From Pseudomonas sp. SCA2728.1_7 (lineage in GTDB: Bacteria > Pseudomonadota > Gammaproteobacteria > Pseudomonadales > Pseudomonadaceae), in NCBI RefSeq assembly GCF_018138145.1, contig NZ_CP073104.1:6539001-6603000 (forward strand): a stretch of DNA of 64,000 nucleotides, written 5' to 3'. Of this stretch, positions 20,967-30,952 are shown in pieces. The notes under the pieces are model-generated. The model was not told where the DNA came from. It was given only the letters and a program-made list of their open reading frames with translations, and did not search any database. The position numbers were made by a program, and so were the translations under genes. Position 1 is the stretch's first letter, and each line of letters begins with the position of its first letter.

Positions 20967-24131
<3,165 letters not shown>

Positions 24132-24141
24132 GTAATCCCCT

Positions 24142-24232
24142 CTGTAGGAGTGAGCCTGCTCGCGATAGCGGTCTATCAGTCAGATCTACATTGACTGACC
24201 CACCGCTATCGCGAGCAGGCTCACTCCTACAG
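24142..24232. repeat. REP inverted pair
   Basis: Perfect 31-bp arms 24142-24172 (CTGTAGGAGTGAGCCTGCTC...) and 24202-24232 lie directly after czcA. No separate terminator is seen for czcCBA, so this hairpin may end or stabilise the message. Confidence 0.9.
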
Positions 24233-24265
24233 GTTTTGTGTTCGACTTCAGAAGTGTGTCCGGGA

Positions 24266-24308
24266 GATAACGGATATGTAATTTCCCCGCCACCGTGACG
24301 ATAGGTTC
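24266..24308 (+). promoter_or_regulatory. Second copy of the putative metal-response promoter element
   Basis: GATAACGGATATGTAAT through CGATAGGTTC, ungapped 34/43 match to 18380-18422, lying 47 bp upstream of the first ptrA-like gene. The conserved positions cluster at the two ends (GATAACGGAT, TGTAAT, CACC, CGATA, GTTC). Confidence 0.6.
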
Positions 24309-24354
24309 GGATTGTTACCTTGATCCCGTCAGTTACTTAAACGAGGAATCAAAG

Positions 24355-24558
24355 ATGAAAATCGTACAGATGGGTGCTTTTGTTGTGGCGTTGGCGATCT
24401 CTTCCGTGGCCCTGGCCGAAGGCGGCGGTGACCGTACTTTCGAACGGATGATGAACAACAACGACCGTTCCATGGAGCTGTTCGTCGCCAAGGAAAAAGC
24501 CGCCGGCAACCCGGTTGTCGTCACTGACAAGAAAGACGACAAAACCCGCGATCTGTAA
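24355..24558 (+). CDS. Small secreted PtrA-like metal-response protein (1)
   Basis: A 67-residue protein with a Sec signal (MKIVQMGAFVVALAISSVALA) and a short mature region beginning EGGGDRTFERMMNNN. The AEGGGDRTFER start of the mature chain is shared with the next gene and resembles the N-terminal domain of PtrA, a copper-inducible periplasmic protein of P. aeruginosa. ATG at 24355 follows GAGGAATCAAAG. Position after czcCBA and the shared promoter element suggest induction by the same metal signal. Function of the short, highly charged tail is unknown. Confidence 0.8.
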   Translation: MKIVQMGAFVVALAISSVALAEGGGDRTFERMMNNNDRSMELFVAKEKAAGNPVVVTDKKDDKTRDL

Positions 24559-24575
24559 GCCTGCTGCACCTGAAC

Positions 24576-24611
24576 AAGCCCGTTATCGCGCATCGATGCC
24601 GGGCTTTTTTT
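24576..24611 (+). terminator. Terminator between the two ptrA-like genes
   Basis: AAGCCCG (24576-24582) / CGGGCTT (24600-24606) with a 17-nt loop and a T run to 24611. The second gene would need read-through or its own promoter. Confidence 0.8.
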
Positions 24612-24636
24612 ACGCCCGGACGGGAAGGAAATGGAT

Positions 24637-24975
24637 ATGAATATGAAATTACTCAAGTTGATCGCTTTCGCCGCTGTCATGGCGATGTCGGTGAATGTGC
24701 TGGCTGAAGGTGGCGGTGACCGCACTTTCGAACGTGCGCTCAGCGCCAACGCCAAAGCCATGGAACAGTACGCCGCCAACCAGGGCAAAGCGCCGCCAGC
24801 GGTGAAGGATTACGAATACGGAATGGAGCTGGACGTGGTCAAAGTGGTGAGCGTGGTGAAGCCGCAGCCTGCGTGCAAAGTGGTGCCAACGGCCATGACT
24901 TATGAGGATTCCAAGGGGCAGCTCAACACCATCAAGTACAACGTGATGGGCGTGTGTCGAAACGGCGGGAGCTGA
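24637..24975 (+). CDS. Small secreted PtrA-like metal-response protein (2)
   Basis: A 112-residue paralogue of the preceding protein: signal peptide (LLKLIAFAAVMAMSVNVLA), then EGGGDRTFERALSAN. Its C-terminal extension has two cysteines (PQPACKVVP and GVCRNGGS) that could form a disulfide or bind metal. ATGs at 24631, 24637 and 24643 are in frame; 24637 is chosen because AAGGA (24625-24629) is seven bases upstream. Likely periplasmic. Role in metal tolerance is inferred from the neighbourhood. Confidence 0.8.
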   Translation: MNMKLLKLIAFAAVMAMSVNVLAEGGGDRTFERALSANAKAMEQYAANQGKAPPAVKDYEYGMELDVVKVVSVVKPQPACKVVPTAMTYEDSKGQLNTIKYNVMGVCRNGGS

Positions 24976-25001
24976 ATCTGTAACGTCTAATCGCGGTCCC
25001 C

Positions 25002-25080
25002 TGTAGGAGCTGCCGAAGGCTGCGATCTTTTGATCTTGATCTTGAAAATCAAAAGATCGCAGCCTTCGGCAGCTCCTACA
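25002..25080. repeat. Perfect 33-bp inverted repeat (TGTAGGAGCTGCCGAAGGCT family)
   Basis: Arms 25002-25034 and 25048-25080 are exact reverse complements; the loop is 13 nt. It is a different REP-like family from the GAGCCTGCTCGC type. A degenerate relative is visible near 28985-29030. Confidence 0.9.
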
Positions 25081-25152
25081 CGTTCTGTATTTCAATTCGT
25101 GATGTTTAAGTGTTGTGTGGGAAGTGCGGAACCTTCCCACAATGTTTTCAGG

Positions 25153-25181
25153 TTGTCCGTCGGACGTCCGCTCTCTAGCCT
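25153..25181 (+). promoter_or_regulatory. Candidate sigma-70 promoter of the DUF6124 gene leader
   Basis: TTGTCC (25153-25158), 17-bp spacer, TAGCCT (25176-25181). The spacer contains GTCCGTCGGAC-type dyad symmetry (GTCCG-T-CGGAC at 25155-25165). A hairpin TGTGGGAA (25116-25123) / TTCCCACA (25134-25141) lies just upstream. The start point would be near 25188. Confidence 0.55.
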
Positions 25182-25187
25182 GTGTGG

Positions 25188-25424
25188 GTCGCTGCCAATT
25201 CAGCGATCGGGATTGGAACCCCGCGGCTCAACTGAAGCAAAACGCACTGTTCATGACGTATGCTTGCGCACTTTCATGTGTGCACTCCGTTATGGCGGCT
25301 GTGCGCGGGAGACTTCGAGTCTGTCGGGTTTGCTCAGTTGCCCGGGTTCCAACCTGCGTACAGCTGCCACCCTTTCGCGTGGAACCGAAAGGGCCAGCTC
25401 CACCTTCAAGCTGAGTAAAACATT
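25188..25424 (+). ncRNA. Highly structured 5' leader RNA of the DUF6124 gene (candidate)
   Basis: About 237 nt with at least five strong stems and no convincing reading frame: TCGCTG/CAGCGA (25189-25206), GCGCAC/GTGCGC (25266-25306), AGACT-TCG-AGTCT (25310-25322), CCCTTTCG/CGAAAGGG (25370-25393) and CAGCT/AGCTG (25395-25413). TTGGAACCC at 25213-25221 can also pair over 120 nt with GGGTTCCAA at 25344-25352. The last stem abuts the weak GAG ribosome-binding site, so it could gate translation. I recall similar leaders before related small genes in fluorescent pseudomonads but cannot verify that here. Confidence 0.5.
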
Positions 25425-25805
25425 ATGAAAAAGCCAACCCCGAATCCCCCCGAAACAGACGTCATCCCGGACGCCAACTCAACATCCCCCTACGCCTCCG
25501 TCGAAACTAAAAAACTTCACGAAGCCGCCGACCGCGCCCTCGATTTCTACCTCAAACCCTCAGTCGCCATCATGTCCGCACCGTACATCCCCAACCAGAT
25601 GTTCCTGGTCAATCCCAAAGCCGATACCGAATCATTACTGGCCAACGCCAGCGAATCCCTGGCTTCGGCCACGGTGATGCTCGGCGACTTCGCCGCACTG
25701 CTGAACGGCACCCATCGCAAGACGCTACTCGGTATTGCACAGGTCGTCATGCTCGGCGAACTGGCGGTGAACAAAGCGCTGGATAACGTGGAGGTCAGGA
25801 CGTAG
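25425..25805 (+). CDS. DUF6124-type hypothetical protein
   Basis: A 126-residue soluble protein: proline-rich N-terminus (KKPTPNPPETD), then a mostly alpha-helical body with ALDFYLKP, NQMFLVNPKADTESLLANASESL and a C-terminal ELAVNKALDNVEV. This pattern matches the DUF6124 family common in multiple copies in Pseudomonas, whose function is not known. No signal peptide or membrane segment. Translation starts directly after the structured leader with only a weak GAG as ribosome-binding site. Confidence 0.75.
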   Translation: MKKPTPNPPETDVIPDANSTSPYASVETKKLHEAADRALDFYLKPSVAIMSAPYIPNQMFLVNPKADTESLLANASESLASATVMLGDFAALLNGTHRKTLLGIAQVVMLGELAVNKALDNVEVRT

Positions 25806-25853
25806 GCAAAGGTCCTTTGGCGAGGATCTCTTTCTCGCCAGACTAAATAAAAT

Positions 25854-25901
25854 GACCGTGTATCTTAAAGCTATACGCGTATATGCATTAGCTACACGGT
25901 C
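25854..25901. promoter_or_regulatory. 48-bp concentric dyad, candidate operator of the toxin-antitoxin operon
   Basis: Outer arms GACCGTGTA (25854-25862) and TACACGGTC (25893-25901) share exactly the same centre as the perfect 12-bp palindrome TATACGCGTATA (25872-25883). TATAGA at 25904-25909 directly follows and could be a -10. Two nested symmetric sites fit cooperative binding by a ribbon-helix-helix antitoxin complex. No T run follows, so it is not a terminator. Confidence 0.6.
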
Positions 25902-26009
25902 GGTATAGAATCGACTCCGAAGCTGCTCACATGGCTTCGCACCTCAAACGTTAGATCTCACGTTAAGAGCATGGCCTAAACCTCTCCGGGCCACTCAAGG
26001 AGTCAGAAA

Positions 26010-26039
26010 ATGAAAAGTAAACAAAAGCTGATGTGCTAA
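26010..26039 (+). CDS. Nine-codon leader ORF upstream of the toxin-antitoxin genes
   Basis: ATG at 26010 lies seven bases after a perfect AAGGAG (25997-26002) and reads MKSKQKLMC, then TAA. Seven bases after the stop is a second perfect AAGGAGG (26046-26052) that has no usable start codon near it; the antitoxin ATG is 42 bp further on with a weaker site. It may be a translated leader peptide or a decayed gene start. Confidence 0.35.
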   Translation: MKSKQKLMC

Positions 26040-26094
26040 CGCCATAAGGAGGCTCCAGTTCCAACATCACCTACCCAGATGGGAAACAGAACAA

Positions 26095-26385
26095 ATGTCC
26101 ACAACTGAAAGCGTTGAAAAATCCAAACCCGTTCCAATCAACATGAGAGCGGACGAAAAGAAACGTAATCTGATCGATTTGGCAGCCGCCATGTCTGGTC
26201 GTGATCGCACAAGTTTTATCCTGGAAGCTGCCTGCCAAAAAGCTGAAGAGGTGATTCTGGATAAACGACTGTTCCTTCTCGACGACAGCGCATTTGACGC
26301 ATTCGAACAGGCTATTGAAGCCAATCCGGCTCGAGGTAACGAATGCCTGCACCAACTGCTCGCACGTCCAAAACGTTGGAGTTGA
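26095..26385 (+). CDS. DUF1778 (TacA-type) antitoxin
   Basis: A 96-residue protein. The N-terminal half (INMRADEKKRNLIDLAAAMSGRDRTSFILEAAC) is the ribbon-helix-helix DUF1778 domain that binds DNA and autoregulates. The C-terminal half (LDKRLFLLDDSAFDAFEQAIEANP) is the toxin-neutralising tail of TacA-type antitoxins. It overlaps the GNAT toxin gene by 43 bp, normal for this operon type. The probable operator is the dyad at 25854-25901. Confidence 0.9.
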   Translation: MSTTESVEKSKPVPINMRADEKKRNLIDLAAAMSGRDRTSFILEAACQKAEEVILDKRLFLLDDSAFDAFEQAIEANPARGNECLHQLLARPKRWS

Positions 26386-26864
26386 CCGCCCCCGAGAAGC
26401 TCAACGACCTACACGAGCTCAATGCTTTCGATTCTGGTGAGGTGACCATTGACCATTACCTGCAGAGGAAGGCGCGAAAAGCCCAATCCACCAAGCAGGC
26501 TGTTGTGTACGTCAGTTGCCTCAAAGGCACGTCGAATGTGATGGCCTATTACACGCTCTCCAGCGGATCAGTCGCCCGTGCCAGCGTCATGCCGAAAAGC
26601 AGTCAACGCAATTCGCCCAGTGTCCATCCGGTAACTCTATTGGGGCGTATGGGGGTAACGCGCGAAGCTCAGGGCCAAGGTTTCGCTGTCGATTTACTGC
26701 AAGATGCGATTGAAAGAGCCCTCAACGCGTCTCAGTCGATCGGATCCAGCGCAATAATTGTTCATCCCTTGAATGATCGGCTGTCGAGCTTTTATATCAA
26801 GTACGCGGGATTCATTCCGTGCCCCGACATTTCCCCTATAACCCTGATGCTGCCTTTACGCTAA
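26343..26864 (+). CDS. GNAT acetyltransferase toxin, TacT type
   Basis: A 173-residue GNAT enzyme. TacT-family toxins acetylate the amino group of charged aminoacyl-tRNAs and stop translation. Visible motifs are AYYTLSSGSVARAS (beta 4), LGRMGVTREAQGQGFAVDLLQDAI (acetyl-CoA pyrophosphate loop R/Q-x-x-G-x-G/A) and FYIKYAGFIPCP near the C-terminus, matching TacT-type toxins. The N-terminus includes FDSGEVTIDHYLQRKARKAQS as in the family. Paired with the overlapping upstream antitoxin. Which tRNA is attacked cannot be told from sequence. Confidence 0.9.
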   Translation: MPAPTARTSKTLELTAPEKLNDLHELNAFDSGEVTIDHYLQRKARKAQSTKQAVVYVSCLKGTSNVMAYYTLSSGSVARASVMPKSSQRNSPSVHPVTLLGRMGVTREAQGQGFAVDLLQDAIERALNASQSIGSSAIIVHPLNDRLSSFYIKYAGFIPCPDISPITLMLPLR

Positions 26865-26957
26865 AGCTTGGCTTTCAGCTACCCGCTAGGTTGTCTCGAT
26901 AGCGGGTTGATTATGTCGCGACCGCAGCGCAAAAAAGCGCCCGAAGGACGCCAAAAG

Positions 26958-27000
26958 ATTCACCTCTTACCAAAGGAGCAAGGAGCTTCTAAAGGTGAAT
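26958..27000 (-). terminator. Possible terminator of the OprD-family gene
   Basis: ATTCACCT (26958-26965) / AGGTGAAT (26993-27000) pair across a 27-nt loop. On the minus strand, CTTTTGG follows the stem. The loop is long and the T run short, so this is a weak call. Nothing else is seen between 26865 and 27017. Confidence 0.4.
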
Positions 27001-27017
27001 TTGCATCAACCGCGCAA

Positions 27018-28343
27018 TCAGAGAATCGCCAGCGGATACTCGACAATCACCCGCACTTCATCCAGATCCGACTCGAACGCCGTGGCGCGAGTTGTGGCCT
27101 GGCGCAAGCGCAGCGACAGGTCTTTCATCGAACCGCTTTGCACCACGTATTTGACTTCGATATCGCGCTCCCAACGTTTCTGATCGGTCAGCGGATTACC
27201 CTCGGCATCGCGGCGTATGTACACGGCGTTGGCGTTCGAATAATCGGCGTCGGTGCCGCGTGCGTAACGGGTCATGAATGACAGACCGGGCACGCCATAG
27301 GTCGTCATGTCGAGGTCATACCGCACCATCCACGAACGTTCTTTCGGCGAGTTGAAGTCGCTGTACTGGATCGAGTTGTCGAGGAATATCGAGTCGGACT
27401 GGCGCAGGTAATCGAAGTCGTCATTACCGTTGTTGCGCTGGCGGGAGAGGGCGACGGAGTGGGCACCAAGCTTGACGCCAACGCGGCCGCTCCAGATGTT
27501 GTTGTCGAATTCGCCGAGCAGTTGTTTTCCCTCGTCGACGGCTTTGTAATAGTTCAGGCCACCGAACAGTGATAGGTCGTCCGACAGCGGATACGTCCAT
27601 GCGGTACCAGCGTAGTACTGGTTCCAGGCATCCTTGAGCCGACTGGAGTACAGGCTGAAACTGAGATTCTTGTTCAGCGCATAATCGCCACCGCCATAAG
27701 CGATCCACGGCGAATTGACTGGACCTGCGTAGAACGTGGCGAAGTTCTCGCGCATGTCGCTGGACACCGGTTGGCTCATCGCATGCAATCGACCGCCCTG
27801 CACCGACAGACCTTCGATGCTGGTGTTGCTCGCCGTCACCCCGCGAAAACTTTCCGGCAGCAAGCGCGAGTCACCGGCCGCGACCATCGGGTTGACCGGG
27901 AACACATCACCGACCTTGATCACCGTATCGAACGCCCGGATTTTCGCGGCACCGCCCACCTTGGTGTATTCGTCCCGCGCCTCGCCGTCACTGTTGACCG
28001 GCAACACATCAAACGAACTGCGCCCGCCATTACGGCCGTCACCGGTGTCGAGCTTCAGCCCGATCATCGCAAACGCATCAACCCCGACGCCGACGGTGCC
28101 TTGAGTAAAACCGGATTCGAACCTGCTTATCACCGCGTGCGCCCAGGCTTCGGAATAACCGTTGCCGGTCGGGTTGGACTGGCCGTTGCGATGATCACGA
28201 TTGAAGTAGAAGTTGCGGTTGAGCACTGTCAGGCTGCTGCCTTCGACAAAGCCTTCAGGCTTGTCTTCAGCAAACACCGTGGACGGCCCGGCGCCGACCA
28301 CCACCGCTAAAGCAGCCATCGATATTTTTGTAGGGTTAACCAT
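27018..28343 (-). CDS. OprD-family outer-membrane porin
   Basis: A 441-residue porin starting at ATG 28343 behind AAGGAG. Signal peptide ISMAALAVVVGAGPSTVFA, then EGFVEGSSLTVLNRNFYFNRD, the family's N-terminal strand. GKVFPVNP-like and GDSRLLPESFRG segments (here VGDVFPVNPMVAAGDSRLLPESFRGV) line the pore entrance. The C-terminus VIVEYPLAIL ends in a hydrophobic residue of the last strand but not F. OprD porins take up basic amino acids or small carboxylates; the substrate here is not readable. In P. aeruginosa CzcR represses oprD, and czcRS lies 9 kb away. Confidence 0.92.
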   Translation of the reverse strand: MVNPTKISMAALAVVVGAGPSTVFAEDKPEGFVEGSSLTVLNRNFYFNRDHRNGQSNPTGNGYSEAWAHAVISRFESGFTQGTVGVGVDAFAMIGLKLDTGDGRNGGRSSFDVLPVNSDGEARDEYTKVGGAAKIRAFDTVIKVGDVFPVNPMVAAGDSRLLPESFRGVTASNTSIEGLSVQGGRLHAMSQPVSSDMRENFATFYAGPVNSPWIAYGGGDYALNKNLSFSLYSSRLKDAWNQYYAGTAWTYPLSDDLSLFGGLNYYKAVDEGKQLLGEFDNNIWSGRVGVKLGAHSVALSRQRNNGNDDFDYLRQSDSIFLDNSIQYSDFNSPKERSWMVRYDLDMTTYGVPGLSFMTRYARGTDADYSNANAVYIRRDAEGNPLTDQKRWERDIEVKYVVQSGSMKDLSLRLRQATTRATAFESDLDEVRVIVEYPLAIL

Positions 28344-28510
28344 CAAACACTCCTTGGGTTCGGCAGGACGGGAACGTATTGTTCGACGGGGCAGGGCCCG
28401 CCGGCATGGTCGCCGGGTGACATCGTTGCAAGCTGCGGATAACGCCAAGGTGATGAGGGAATTACAATTTCGTCATGTGGTTGTATGGATTGAGTGAGCG
28501 CCACGCAAAC

Positions 28511-28630
28511 CTGTGGGAGCGAGCTTGCTCCGGGCGGCGTTCCGACGAAAGCGGAGTGCCAGGCTCTGAAGAGGGTTGATGTGCCGACGCCTTCGTCGGA
28601 ACGCCGCCCGGAGCAGGCTCGCTCCCACAG
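28511..28630. repeat. 39-bp inverted repeat, REP hybrid
   Basis: Arms 28511-28549 and 28592-28630 differ at one position. The outer part is the REP core CTGTGGGAGCGAGC; the inner part, CGGGCGGCGTTCCGACGAA, is unlike the other REP pairs in this window. The porin promoter must lie between 28344 and about 28500, where no clear -35/-10 is visible. Confidence 0.88.
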
Positions 28631-28675
28631 TAATCCGGATGATTCTGATAGATCGCATGTGAGCGGATGTGGCTT

Positions 28676-28861
28676 TTATCTTTCGAAGGTATCCAGCAAG
28701 CCATGTGATACAGATGCATCAATTTCGGCGGGAAGTATGAGTTTGCCTTTCATGGCGCCGATCCGTGTTACCCGGTTCTTCTTCAAGGTGATTTTGCCTT
28801 GGCGTTCTTCGGCTAACGCATCAAGGCCATTCATCAATTCTGAATAAATATCCCGCTTCAT
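28676..28861 (-). CDS. Small protein, N-terminus like HigA/NadS-type antitoxins
   Basis: A 61-residue frame, MKRDIYSELMNGLDALAEERQGKITLKK followed by NRVTRIGAMKGKLILPAEID. The first 28 residues resemble the N-terminus of XRE-family antitoxins found beside HigB-type toxins. The helix-turn-helix body that should follow is missing, and a repeat begins 45 bp downstream. It is either a truncated antitoxin remnant or a separate small protein. GGAG lies 11 bases before the ATG. No toxin gene is adjacent. Confidence 0.5.
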   Translation of the reverse strand: MKRDIYSELMNGLDALAEERQGKITLKKNRVTRIGAMKGKLILPAEIDASVSHGLLDTFER

Positions 28862-29040
28862 GGTTCGTGGATCTCCACTTGATATATGATCCCCGAATTT
28901 AACGAAAAATGTCTTCTACGGAATGTCAGCCATTGCTCAGGGGTTTGCAGGCAAATTCCTAAAAAGGGGAGGGCGTTGAGATCAAAAGACCTCAGTCTTC
29001 GGCATCTCCTAAAGGCTGTGATCTTTTGACGGTAACTCTA

Positions 29041-29074
29041 CAAAACGAAACTGGCACTCGAAGGTGCCGTTTTG
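29041..29074. terminator. Hairpin terminator after the 46-residue gene
   Basis: GGCAC (29053-29057) / GTGCC (29064-29068) is flanked by A-rich and T-rich ends on both strands. On the minus strand it lies 30 bp after the small gene at 29104-29244. It resembles a decayed copy of the terminator at 29435-29460. The stretch 28862-29040 holds only degenerate REP-like sequence. Confidence 0.6.
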
Positions 29075-29103
29075 CGTAGCTAGTAGACTTTTGTGCTTCT
29101 ACG

Positions 29104-29244
29104 TTACTTGCGATCCAGCGCTATTTCTTTACGGTTAATGACTTTCTCGTTCACGACGCGACGTACAACCGGAGCAGAAGGTTTATGGGGAGGTGTCGGT
29201 CTGGTCGCGTCCTCAGGTTTTGATTGGCCATTTGTGTTGTTCAT
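29104..29244 (-). CDS. 46-residue basic, proline-rich hypothetical protein
   Basis: ATG at 29244, TAA at 29104-29106. The protein runs MNNTNGQSKPEDATRPTPPH, then a proline/serine stretch, and ends VVNEKVINRKEIALDRK. Pro-rich first half, strongly basic and probably helical second half, no signal or membrane segment. GCGGAAATCAGAA precedes the start. A hairpin terminator follows. I do not recognise the family. The clear change of character at start and end, and the terminator, argue that it is real. Confidence 0.5.
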   Translation of the reverse strand: MNNTNGQSKPEDATRPTPPHKPSAPVVRRVVNEKVINRKEIALDRK

Positions 29245-29434
29245 TTCTGATTTCCGCTGGAGTTTTATTTTCTCGTTCCTGAAGACGGACTCGATTTGGA
29301 TCGATGTCTTTTACGTCGAACAAGATAAGCAAAAAGCCAAATTCTGGCTGTAGGAGGAACCCAACAGTAGGGCGCGAGATTTCGGGGATTTCAGTAGGAA
29401 GGGCATAGCATTGGTAAAAGATCCCACAAAAACA

Positions 29435-29460
29435 AAAACGGCACCCGAAGGTGCCGTTTT
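29435..29460 (-). terminator. Rho-independent terminator of the nuo operon
   Basis: Stem AAAACGGCACC (29435-29445) / GGTGCCGTTTT (29450-29460) closed by a UUCG tetraloop on the minus strand, followed by T-rich sequence. It lies 22 bp after the nuoN stop. Confidence 0.93.
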
Positions 29461-29481
29461 CATTTCTAGCCAGCCAAGCTA

Positions 29482-30945
29482 TCAGCCCGCCAGACCCGCC
29501 TGCTGAACCAGAGTCAGCAATGGCTGCGGGTACACACCCAGGAAGAACGCGACCAGGGCGATGGCCAGCAGCATCACGCCGCCTGCCTTCTGTTCCCAGT
29601 GCAGCTGGGCGTCGTGGCGACGCAGGTTTGGCTCGATCAGGTACAGGGTGACCATCACGCGCAGGTAGTAGAAGACGCCGATGGCGCTGCCCAGTACCAA
29701 GGAACCGACCAGCCACCATTGGTGCGATTCGACACCGGTAGCGATGATGTAGAACTTGCCGATGAAGCCAGCGGTCAGCGGGATACCTGCCAGCGACAGC
29801 ATCATCACGGTCAGCACGGCGGTCAGGTACGGACGGCGCCAGAACAGGCCGCGGTATTCGTACAGGGCGTCCGCGTCACGGCCGTTGTACGGCGAGGACA
29901 TCAGGGTAATCACGCCGAAGGCGCCGAGGCTCGTGATCACGTAGGTGACCAGGTACACGCCGATGGCTTCCACCGCCAGACCCTTGCTCGCCACCAGGGC
30001 GATTAGCAGGTAGCCGAAGTGCGCGATGGACGAGTAACCGAGCAGACGCTTGAGGTTGCTTTGGGTCAGGGCCAACAGGTTACCGAACAGGATCGAGGCG
30101 ATCGCGATTACGGTCAGCACGTCGCTCAGTACACCACTGCTCGCGGCAGGGGAGATCTGGAACAGACGCACCATCACCGCAAACACCGCAACCTTGGAAG
30201 CGGTCGCAAGGAACGCCGCCACCGGTGCCGGAGCACCTTCGTAAACGTCCGGCGTCCACAGGTGGAACGGTACCAGCGACAGCTTGAACGCCAGACCGAT
30301 CAGCATCATGCCCAGGCCCAGTTGTGCCAGCGAGCTAGGCAGGCCAGTCGCAGCCAGAGCCTGACCGATACCAACGAAGCTCAGCGAACCCGAGTCGGCG
30401 TACAGCAGCGCCATACCGAACAACAGGAACGCGGAACCGGCGGCCGACAGCACCATGTACTTGATGCCGGCTTCCAGCGAACGCTTGTTGAAGAAGGCGT
30501 AAGCCACCAGACCGTAAACCGGTACCGAGAGCAGTTCCAGACCGATGAACAAACCGGCCAGGTGCTGCGCGCTGACCAGAACCAGACCACCGGCGGCGGC
30601 CATCAGGATCAGCAGGTACAGTTCTTCACGGTTGCCTGGGTAACCCGAACCGCCATCGCCCAGATAGGCGTGGGCGAGGGTGACGCAGGCGAGTGTGGCG
30701 ACCAGGATCAGCGCCATGTACAGGCAAGCGAAGGTGTCGATTTGCAGCAATGGGGTCACGGCCAGAGGCGCGACTTTCAGGGCTGGGAGGATCGACAGCA
30801 AGGCCAGGTTCAGACCGGCGACCGAGATCAGGAAGGTCTGCGAGTGGTTGCGGCGCCAGGCGATTGCCAGCATCACCACGATAATGGTGAGGCTGGTGAT
30901 CAACAGTGGCGCAAGCGCAATAAAGTGTTGAATCGTGAATTCCAT
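29482..30945 (-). CDS. nuoN: NADH-quinone oxidoreductase subunit N
   Basis: A 487-residue antiporter-like proton-pumping subunit of Complex I with about 14 membrane helices. The start ATG at 30945 ([15 protein letters not shown]) lies 7 bp after nuoM. The core motif [16 protein letters not shown] contains the essential glutamate of helix 5, and [32 protein letters not shown] is the discontinuous helix 7-8 region with the conserved lysine. Last gene of the operon, followed by a terminator. Confidence 0.97.
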   Translation of the reverse strand: MEFTIQHFIALAPLLITSLTIIVVMLAIAWRRNHSQTFLISVAGLNLALLSILPALKVAPLAVTPLLQIDTFACLYMALILVATLACVTLAHAYLGDGGSGYPGNREELYLLILMAAAGGLVLVSAQHLAGLFIGLELLSVPVYGLVAYAFFNKRSLEAGIKYMVLSAAGSAFLLFGMALLYADSGSLSFVGIGQALAATGLPSSLAQLGLGMMLIGLAFKLSLVPFHLWTPDVYEGAPAPVAAFLATASKVAVFAVMVRLFQISPAASSGVLSDVLTVIAIASILFGNLLALTQSNLKRLLGYSSIAHFGYLLIALVASKGLAVEAIGVYLVTYVITSLGAFGVITLMSSPYNGRDADALYEYRGLFWRRPYLTAVLTVMMLSLAGIPLTAGFIGKFYIIATGVESHQWWLVGSLVLGSAIGVFYYLRVMVTLYLIEPNLRRHDAQLHWEQKAGGVMLLAIALVAFFLGVYPQPLLTLVQQAGLAG

Positions 30946-30952
30946 AGCGCTC

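Noticed and set aside
25182..25424. Protein-coding interpretation of the DUF6124 leader
   Set aside because: Frames across it have no ribosome-binding site, unusual composition and run through several stems; structure explains the sequence better.
26868..27281. 137-codon plus-strand frame opposite the OprD gene end
   Set aside because: Most of it is antisense to the porin C-terminus and the composition changes where the porin stops.
29093..29353. 86-codon plus-strand frame downstream of nuoN
   Set aside because: It overlaps the better supported 46-residue minus-strand gene and lacks a ribosome-binding site.
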